DNA of 28,917 nt from a virus: positions 1 to 28,917 of IMG/VR virus record IMGVR_UViG_3300030118_001093; one strand, written 5' to 3'. Within the stretch, counting starts at the first letter, position 1, and each line of letters opens with the position of its first letter. The notes beneath the pieces were generated by a model. The model did not search any database, was not told the origin of the DNA, and worked only from the letters and a program-made list of their open reading frames with translations. Both the position numbers and the translations under genes were made by a program. This document shows, in pieces, positions 25,601-28,917 of the stretch.

Positions 25601-28214
25601 CGTTAAGCCAACTATTGAAGAAATAAAAAAAATAAAAGTTTCAGATGAAAAATTAACAGAATTAAAAAATGCCTCTGCTAGAGCCGCTGCGCAAGAACAA
25701 GGAGAGGGATTAGTTAACAAAACTATAGACTCTTCAATAGATGTTAAGTTAGCTTTAACAGATATATATCTTTACGCTATGCATGCAAAAGAGAGAAATA
25801 TAGATATAGCAAATCGTTATGCCAGACCTAATGGTTCAGGATTATCAAAGGCTGAAGCTGATGTAATATTAGATTGGTTTGACAGTTTAGATCAGTCAAA
25901 TAAAGATATTTTTCAATTTATTAATAAACAAACTAGAAGAATAGTTAATAGCACTAATAATATTAGATATGAAAGTGGATTAATAGATAAAGCAGAATAC
26001 GATGAGCATCAAGAGGGTGCTAGGTTTAAATACTATGTGCCTTTACGTGGTGATTTAGATATTGATGTTGAGATGAAAGAAGATAGACAGAATACATTAC
26101 GTAAAACAACTAATTACTTTGGCGCTTTAGGAAGGGAGGACAAAGTAGCCAGAGGTCGTGGTATTAAGTATGCAGAAAATATTTTTGCATCAGTTATTGC
26201 GCAAAACCAAAGAGCGATAGATAGATCAGAAAGAAATAAGGTAGGTCAAAGTCTTTTAAGATTATTAAGAGGTCAAGAAGAACAGTCTGATGGTAGCACG
26301 GCTATAAACGATGCGTTGGCTACAGATTTACAGCAAAATTTTGCAGAAATAACTACTGAAGCAGAGCCTATGGACCCACATCAGATTGCAATAAAAGAGA
26401 ATGGTCAACAAGTTTACGTAAACTTTTACAGAGAAAGTATGTCCAGATCTTTCAAACATCATTACGAACCTAAAACACATCATGTTGCATTTAGAACTTT
26501 ATCTAAATTAAATAGATTTTTATCTAATGTTAATACTTCTTACAACCCAGCTTTCGTTATTCCAAACTTTGCAAAAGACTTGGAAACAGCTTTAGTAAAT
26601 ATACAACAACATGATGCAGAAGGTATTACAAAAGAGATAACTAGAGATGTTGCTGGTGCTATAAATGGAATTAGAAAAGTTTTTGGTGTTGGCGCAAATC
26701 CTTTTGGTAAAAGAACACCAGATACATCTAGTTATTGGTCACAAGAATACTTAAAATTTGTAAAAGCAGGTGGCAAGAACGCTACTAACCAAATGGGAAC
26801 TGTACAAGATCAAATGGAGAATCTTAGTAAGTTGCTAATGGATATTAGCGAAGCTAAAACATTAGGATTTAAAAGGAATGGATTTTTTAGGAAAAAAGGA
26901 AGAAGTCTTTTACAGTTTTTAGAAGACTACAATACTGTTATTGAAAATGGTGTACGTGTTGCCACGTTTACTAATTTGAAAAAAAGAGGATTTACTGATG
27001 CTAGGGCTGCTGAAGCAGCTAGGAACGTAACAGTGAACTTTGCTAAAGGTGGTGAAGATAAAGTATTTATGAACTCTTTGTATTTATTTTATAATGCATC
27101 TTTGCAAGGTAGTATGGCTATATACAATGCGGCTTATAAATCTAAAAAGGTAAGAAAAATATTAGGTGGCATAATAGTTTATGGATTTTTGCAAGATCAA
27201 CTATTGGCATTTTTAGATGATCCGGCAGAAGATGATGACCCAATAACTTATGATGAATTAAGTGATTATGATTTAGAGCATAATTTAATATTTCCATCTT
27301 TTGGTCTAATGGAGGACAAGTTTATAGCAATACCATTGGCTTATGGACTCAATATGCCATTTAATTTAGGCAGATCTCTTAGCCGCTACACACGAGGCGA
27401 ATATACTTTTGGTCAAGCAGCAAATAGTATTTTTGACACAACTATGGAAACATTATCTCCTTTTGGTGCAATAGAGAACTTTGAAACATACGTAATACCA
27501 ACTGCTTTTAAACCGGCAGTAGAAATGTATATTAATAAAAATTACAGAAACGATCCTATATACAAAGAAACGCCTATGTACTCAACAACGAATGTTCCTG
27601 ATGCTTATACACATTGGACAAATACCGGTGCTGTATCTAAATTTATAGTGCAAACTATAAACGATTTAACATTTGGAGATGAAGTAGAAAGTGGTTTGAT
27701 TGATATATCTCCGGATACAATAGAATATTTTTATGAATATGTAATAGGAGGTGCTGGAGCTTTTATAGGTAGATCAGCTAATCTAGTTTTTGATGTCATA
27801 CCGGCTATAGCTTCCGGAGACTTTGAGGGTAATTTACCAAACAGAATACCATTTATTAGAAAAGTTATAAAACAGCCGTCAGATAGAGTAGATACACAAA
27901 ATTATTTAGAAAAGAGAAAAGAGCTATACACGATATTTTCTAGAATAGATTTGGCACGAAGAAGAGGCGATCCCGAAACTATACGTAAACTTATCGCTAG
28001 GTACGATGACGAGGTACGCATATATGGTAGATTCAAGGCTTTAGATAACGCAAGAAACAGATTATTGAGACAGATCAAAGAGTTAGAACGTAATCTTCGA
28101 CTGTCAGATGATGTCAGACAAAAACTTATTAAATTACGTAGAGAACGAATACAAGAGATCATGAAAAAAGGTATTCAGTTAATGAGAAGTGTAGGCATAA
28201 GACAAACTGCATGA
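19653..28214 (+). CDS. Giant polyvalent ejection protein (zincin, HD-Y-FGH, ART-like, DUF7178-like, LPD38-like)
   Basis: 2853 residues in one unbroken frame, nearly a third of the window. Order of parts: membrane-active glycine/alanine helices (about 60-175); helical and coiled-coil region with a winged-helix-like patch (about 500-640); zincin-like motif H756-E-V-I-H760 with downstream EEAIAEM (820-826); linker R900-R-S-R; HDYFGH (1070-1075) with EENAWQAH (1087-1094); ART-like start LTHFS at H1223; linker M1391-R-S-R; SPQKDW (1524-1529) and TIDTHAV (1687-1693) of a DUF7178-like domain; linker R1867-R-S-R; LPD38-like region NPAFVIPNFAKD to VNFAKGG (about 2295-2460); hydrophobic IIVYGFLQDQLLAFL (about 2510); basic coiled C-terminus. 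Polyvalent phage proteins combine enzymes injected into the host. Two small genes are nested at 23146 and 25078. Domain names beyond zincin and LPD38 are tentative. Confidence 0.85.
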   Translation: MGTINVKSNLTGKTYPILIAGNRPTAAEDQFIQNYIAREDGVLLEAPETEEEKGSLIDIPKGIAGGFFQSLAQVPGGIASLGESVGEKLGFDVAPGESDIGRAAQDFSRGASRAIADTFDLNDSAYSKSGQAFGSLASFFIPGTAVAKGASLLGAGAKTVAGLGFGTAATQGAAVQSQDQMNRIANFLERGGIIDGSQKADAVLLSALVGTSEAIPFAALSRSLGAGLKILKKVSKKDRDAAIKTIGGRIRRGLTAGVAEGTQELLAGIAQDLIEEGIYNPDVQVGQSAYDDAVYGGGAGTALSLILDSIRGRKLKQLDKKQQELDDDADEAARENASMAQNAKDYLKTQEDKQIKLIEGPGLGLPAPDAPIILPSGDPVTDIDNQSAVDAQENKKRKNTEDTLQAAREATTPYNPVKLESLPDDEAFKIRKQRIELKKGIPVDDPVTMQELEEVVGPEASLREKILQKPTLNKEPLLEEVAEAEIEADSITQETKEKVIKFQENVLKQKVINRAAVKRVYQKLFKEKMPDDIADGALAQMLGSGVLQYDGKGKYSPRSQVDINLDFIDQASALSERARQIRDAENKLRKQQEQLVNDPVNFETLNQQLDILQRRYSDVQLEAFNLENKANQAVEGQQTIQARRIAPSLAPKKVFDQAPKTKETPEYVLKQKRVLDALRAELNRIGLTDVRLEGKPLLDQVQLTEDLARGEDIGITEGIQEVSPDGKRIIALAMEIYDPNMTDAELQQKLASVMNHEVIHALKSLNVFTEQEYDILTRAAMTRKYVKRSKGKDTTRSYTYYERASHAYMRTGMPEDQIIEEAIAEMYRDYTDNKLKLGGKPKSLFDRIVAFFKSIFGSHADQGFTEADQIFENIGTTEIEKQIGRRDRKPDDPETVTEPRRSRIIIDRLPDLHRGSIGPLPIAHVVKSRYLQSIGMPNTRPDRYVQVDEELARRIAKDFDEAKHDPTNPEVIQAYKAMADETFNQWLFIKDTGIQIEFIKPNQANPYPRASKDLLEDISNNHMWVFATDDGFGSDAITDQDIADNPLLQTTGEIIDGRDARYNDLFRIVHDYFGHALEGATFSARGEENAWQAHSRMYTPLAARAMTTETRGQNSWLNYSDAVGDHNRNSKNKAEETIYADQKITLLSDFVQTEGLANNIEGAIDERAIQEDERFSETRDDATDRGRDARRDGRRSVIRSTIEPTKERREPELSPQKTVKLTHFSPIEGLQSIDPEKQRSNLFMRGEERRRTFEGYPARSYFAVNISDPNGYNPEQNLGDNIYEVDVPYEGMYDWEADPEKFNDAANAELDKNRPDIKDPTGRVNYITTAKERMIKESGATGYWINDPFRGTMAAMFYELRVPETYQAKKYDQAYKDGINQKRGVDAKRTMRSRTRAVGQEHTVSTRFPTAKSREVDPSTNLLFINGDIIKNDSRLSEQAANLIKGYNLSGNSKLYVNFSNEEIIEDHIQAMTNNILFVHDTYPEQFRGRSSLWYDGARDIIDRFSKTYNYPPEVVAAAIATQSPQKDWYMNVSLAERVLDISRNHGNKEFTPEMMKTAKRIYGKPVYKEALNYISNPKRNSTNLDNLNHSLHKAMWIRIFDETYNDRGHRIITPEGQFLDYARRKDGNKKLTGWGSNKEISSAVQALELRGDQSLQQISIILGDRHKVRSFYNNMISPMSPDGHSTIDTHAVAVAFLKPLSGKSVEVDHNFGVYTGEGRSKIYGVIPNSSITGARGMYGLIADAYARAAEQRGVLPRQMQSITWEPIRGLFPDTFKNQKQNVEKINSIWNSYIDGGLTLDQTRQEIINATPDGFTEPSWARPSDTISQFSRDASYETELSRPYVSGRNTGDDSGIGRDSTGVPETRRSRIRATPSSERQRQAQQNDRDIAQAQLNIRYNNLAGILAKGLKVVPESFLFGNTRAQAAQKIVQKYQDSFQPVGAMMDELRDKGYTIADAMDPYLREVNSSGIIGDKLTDLEETIVKPTIEEIKKIKVSDEKLTELKNASARAAAQEQGEGLVNKTIDSSIDVKLALTDIYLYAMHAKERNIDIANRYARPNGSGLSKAEADVILDWFDSLDQSNKDIFQFINKQTRRIVNSTNNIRYESGLIDKAEYDEHQEGARFKYYVPLRGDLDIDVEMKEDRQNTLRKTTNYFGALGREDKVARGRGIKYAENIFASVIAQNQRAIDRSERNKVGQSLLRLLRGQEEQSDGSTAINDALATDLQQNFAEITTEAEPMDPHQIAIKENGQQVYVNFYRESMSRSFKHHYEPKTHHVAFRTLSKLNRFLSNVNTSYNPAFVIPNFAKDLETALVNIQQHDAEGITKEITRDVAGAINGIRKVFGVGANPFGKRTPDTSSYWSQEYLKFVKAGGKNATNQMGTVQDQMENLSKLLMDISEAKTLGFKRNGFFRKKGRSLLQFLEDYNTVIENGVRVATFTNLKKRGFTDARAAEAARNVTVNFAKGGEDKVFMNSLYLFYNASLQGSMAIYNAAYKSKKVRKILGGIIVYGFLQDQLLAFLDDPAEDDDPITYDELSDYDLEHNLIFPSFGLMEDKFIAIPLAYGLNMPFNLGRSLSRYTRGEYTFGQAANSIFDTTMETLSPFGAIENFETYVIPTAFKPAVEMYINKNYRNDPIYKETPMYSTTNVPDAYTHWTNTGAVSKFIVQTINDLTFGDEVESGLIDISPDTIEYFYEYVIGGAGAFIGRSANLVFDVIPAIASGDFEGNLPNRIPFIRKVIKQPSDRVDTQNYLEKRKELYTIFSRIDLARRRGDPETIRKLIARYDDEVRIYGRFKALDNARNRLLRQIKELERNLRLSDDVRQKLIKLRRERIQEIMKKGIQLMRSVGIRQTA
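23134..23139 (+). promoter_or_regulatory. Ribosome binding site of the nested gene at 23146
   Basis: AAGGAG six bases before the ATG at 23146, in an otherwise coding context of the giant gene. Such sites directly before +1-frame ATGs are rare inside the giant gene; I found only this one and the one at 25066. Confidence 0.7.
23146..23316 (+). CDS. Nested small gene in the +1 frame of the giant gene
   Basis: 56 residues: MKEQFKKMNDLVKQEMMQLT, then EEEMQEEMEDAALYEARLNR and QKKGGNLSYLRKRQSS, ending TAA at 23314-23316. It has an AAGGAG ribosome binding site at ideal distance and a natural-looking composition: acidic amphipathic helix, then a basic tail. In the giant frame the same DNA codes a highly charged low-complexity linker (about residues 1165-1222, including ATDRGRDARRDGRRSVIR), which lies between two folded domains. 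Overprinting of this kind usually leaves one frame ordered and the other disordered. I do not recognise a function. It is missed by length cut-offs. An accidental frame is possible, but the site and composition argue against it. Confidence 0.6.
   Translation: MKEQFKKMNDLVKQEMMQLTEEEMQEEMEDAALYEARLNRQKKGGNLSYLRKRQSS
24011..24030. repeat. TTTACGTAAA palindrome, copy B (coding)
   Basis: AAAACTTTACGTAAACTTTT inside the giant gene; the 10-base core is a perfect palindrome, and the next base on the right differs from copy A. In the giant frame it reads SKLYVNFS, close to copy C's QVYVNFY. Confidence 0.75.
25066..25070 (+). promoter_or_regulatory. Ribosome binding site of the nested gene at 25078
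   Basis: AGGAG with a seven-base spacer (ATAATAA) before ATG 25078. The giant gene needs no internal site here, so its presence supports the nested gene. Confidence 0.75.
25078..25266 (+). CDS. Nested conserved-type small phage gene in the +1 frame of the giant gene
   Basis: 62 residues with an AGGAG ribosome binding site seven bases upstream. The sequence has the pattern D-P-L-I-x-Y-L-x-S-x-G-M-P-V-T-R-x-N-Y-L-x-L, then FPEGIPE, TAELEEILPEFL, a pattern I recall from small proteins of many phages (PL..YL...GLPVTRENYL...YPEG.P..W.AE.E..LP). That makes it the more convincing of the two nested frames. In the giant frame the same bases give a serine/threonine/arginine-rich linker (residues about 1809-1871) that contains R1867-R-S-R. 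I do not know its function. Recognition is from memory only; a search is needed to settle the family. Confidence 0.75.
   Translation: MLPQMDLRNQVGQDPLIQYLNSVGMPVTRQNYLDLMFPEGIPEMTAELEEILPEFLRLDAQE
26408..26427. repeat. TTTACGTAAA palindrome, copy C (coding)
   Basis: ACAAGTTTACGTAAACTTTT inside the giant gene; AAGTTTACGTAAACTT (26410-26425) is a perfect 16-base palindrome. In frame it encodes QVYVNFY, so the match to copy B may partly reflect a shared peptide. Confidence 0.75.
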
Positions 28215-28226
28215 TAGTAGTTGACC

Positions 28227-28246
28227 AAAAGTTTACGTAAAGTTTT
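28227..28246. repeat. TTTACGTAAA palindrome, copy D (intergenic)
   Basis: AAAAGTTTACGTAAAGTTTT, one base different from copy A (15356). It lies 12 bases after the stop of the giant gene and eight bases before the terminator hairpin, in the convergent gap between rightward and leftward genes. Confidence 0.85.
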
Positions 28247-28254
28247 AGTCTAGC

Positions 28255-28279
28255 TTCCCCGTGCCGGGGAACGACTTTT
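28255..28279 (+). terminator. Rho-independent terminator of the late operon
   Basis: TTCCCCG-TGC-CGGGGAA (28255-28271) forms a seven-base-pair stem with a three-base loop, followed after CGAC by TTTT. It lies after the giant gene and before the convergent leftward genes. The G+C-rich stem stands out in this AT-rich sequence. On the other strand no T-run follows the stem, so it mainly serves the rightward operon. Confidence 0.8.
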
Positions 28280-28284
28280 CATAG

Positions 28285-28509
28285 TCATTTCTTTTTTATT
28301 TTTATTAATTCTTTGAGATACCATTCTGCTTTCATCAAATCTTCTAAACTATTCTTGTGCTTGTGCCTGTATCTCCAAACATATTTAATTATATTTCCTT
28401 GTAGGTAATACTCGTAGCCCTCGCCTAGGGCTGATTTGATGGCATCAATGCACTCCACACTACCTTTGCGATAGTGTTTTGGTCTGTTAATATTATCTTT
28501 ATTCTTCAT
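28285..28509 (-). CDS. DUF3310 protein
   Basis: 74 residues on the minus strand. Contains the DUF3310 signature: RPKHYRKGSVECIDAI, then YYLQGNIIKYVWRYRHKHKN and EDLMKAEWYLKEL. Small DUF3310 proteins are frequent in phages, often near nucleotide-metabolism or replication genes; their activity is not established, although some annotations call them nucleotide kinase. It starts inside the preceding minus-strand gene (11-base overlap), and is the last gene before the convergent terminator. Confidence 0.88.
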   Translation of the reverse strand: MKNKDNINRPKHYRKGSVECIDAIKSALGEGYEYYLQGNIIKYVWRYRHKHKNSLEDLMKAEWYLKELIKIKKK

Positions 28510-28750
28510 CTACATAGTCCTCTATATCATTGATTTTGTGTTGATTAATAAATATGGGTGTATCATCTCCAGACCAAGCACCTATTGTATTATAATCAAA
28601 CCACTCTACAGCCTCTTCTTCACTCCAATTATTATCATGCATCAATATCATTATGCACTTGTCGTAATCATATAATGCCACTTGTTTTCTACTGAAGGCA
28701 CTTATGGTAGTGCCAACAAAAGCATCTTCGTATCCGTCAGCTAATTTCAT
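28499..28750 (-). CDS. Conserved small phage protein
   Basis: 83 residues on the minus strand, with AAGGAG ahead of its ATG (in acaaaggagatagtaaa). The pattern GYEDAFVGTT, VALYDYDKCIMILM, NWSEEEAVEWFDYNTIGAW and DDTPIFI is familiar from many phages and is conserved in length. No function is known to me. It belongs to a leftward operon with the DUF3310 gene and the partial gene upstream, and its ATG overlaps the stop of the latter. Confidence 0.75.
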   Translation of the reverse strand: MKLADGYEDAFVGTTISAFSRKQVALYDYDKCIMILMHDNNWSEEEAVEWFDYNTIGAWSGDDTPIFINQHKINDIEDYVDEE

Positions 28751-28917
28751 TTTACTATCTCCTTTGTTTCGGCTGCCGATAAATCAGAGTGCGAAATAAT
28801 CTTAAAATCCTTAATATCAAAGTGACAAATCGGCTCTTGATCTTGCCAATCATCTCTATCTGATCTACCACCTTGCTTAACATCAAAGTCTGAAAAGAAA
28901 TTTATCCAACCGGTAGC
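28747..28917 (-). CDS. C-terminal end of an unidentified gene, cut by the window edge
   Basis: The minus-strand frame is open from base 28917 to TGA at 28749-28747 and encodes the last 56 residues: FFSDFDVKQGGRSDRDDWQD, then QEPICHFDIKDFKIISHSDL and SAAETKEIVK. Its stop overlaps the next gene's ATG (ATGA). The gene begins beyond the window. Nothing here identifies it. Because it is coupled to two early-type small genes it probably belongs to the replication or host-takeover side of the genome. Confidence 0.65.
   Translation of the reverse strand, partial: ATGWINFFSDFDVKQGGRSDRDDWQDQEPICHFDIKDFKIISHSDLSAAETKEIVK

Noticed and set aside
24011-26427. Taking palindrome copies B and C as firm regulatory sites
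   Set aside because: Both are in the same codon phase and encode YVNF, so peptide constraint could explain them; kept only as lower-weight members of the repeat set.
20189-28162. Several minus-strand frames opposite the giant gene
   Set aside because: Serine/leucine/isoleucine-rich antisense translations, none with a ribosome binding site or recognisable motif.
1-28917. tRNA genes, CRISPR arrays, integrase or insertion sequences
   Set aside because: Looked for cloverleaf-like, spaced-repeat and terminal-repeat structures and recombinase motifs by eye; none seen.

Overview
The window is a 28.9 kb, visibly AT-rich piece of a tailed-phage genome. It is most likely an uncultured marine podovirus of the kind that infects SAR11-like or related marine alphaproteobacteria. 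The evidence is gene order (head-tail adaptor, many short fibre genes, tail nozzle, GTA-type three-TM holin, T4-type lysozyme, internal virion proteins, one giant ejection protein) together with protein families I recognise from marine phage genomes. The host and phage genus are inferences. I saw no tRNA, CRISPR, integrase or insertion sequence.

Layout. Positions 2-28214 form one dense rightward late operon. Neighbouring genes are fused by TAATG or ATGA stop-start overlaps in thirteen places and most other gaps are below about 20 bases, so translational coupling is likely. From the left: a partial conserved virion protein, a second conserved virion protein, an SU10-type adaptor and a Gp80-like virion protein (2-2283). 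Next comes a fibre/adhesin block (2283-11736) with a fibre carrying a cupredoxin-like domain, two tandem fibre plus tail-assembly-chaperone cassettes, a fibre ending in a Peptidase_S74 intramolecular chaperone, a carbohydrate-binding-like protein and several unrecognised structural proteins. The tail nozzle/hub candidate (11736-13895) is followed by small conserved genes, the holin, two very basic small proteins and the lysozyme (13895-15832). Four ejection-type genes follow (15834-19642), then a single 2853-residue polyvalent protein (19653-28214). A hairpin terminator lies in the convergent gap, beyond which three genes run leftward (28285-28917), including a DUF3310 gene.

How the genes work together. 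The left half builds the head-tail joint, nozzle and a multi-component receptor-binding apparatus with its own chaperones. The middle part lyses the host. The right half makes proteins that are probably packaged and injected with the DNA. The giant protein carries an HEXXH zincin-like motif, an HD-Y-FGH domain, a possible ADP-ribosyltransferase-like segment, a DUF7178-like segment with an SPQKDW and a TIDTHAV motif, and a C-terminal LPD38-like region. Its domains are separated by linkers bearing the motif [RM]RSR.

Most unusual observations. (1) Two small genes (23146-23316 and 25078-25266), each with a strong, well-spaced ribosome binding site, are completely nested in the +1 frame inside the giant gene, exactly where the giant frame becomes a charged, low-complexity linker. 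(2) [RM]RSR recurs three times at apparent domain boundaries of a protein that also carries a predicted protease. (3) A 20-base palindrome centred on TTTACGTAAA recurs four times between 15356 and 28246, two of them in the only notable intergenic gaps of the rightward operon.
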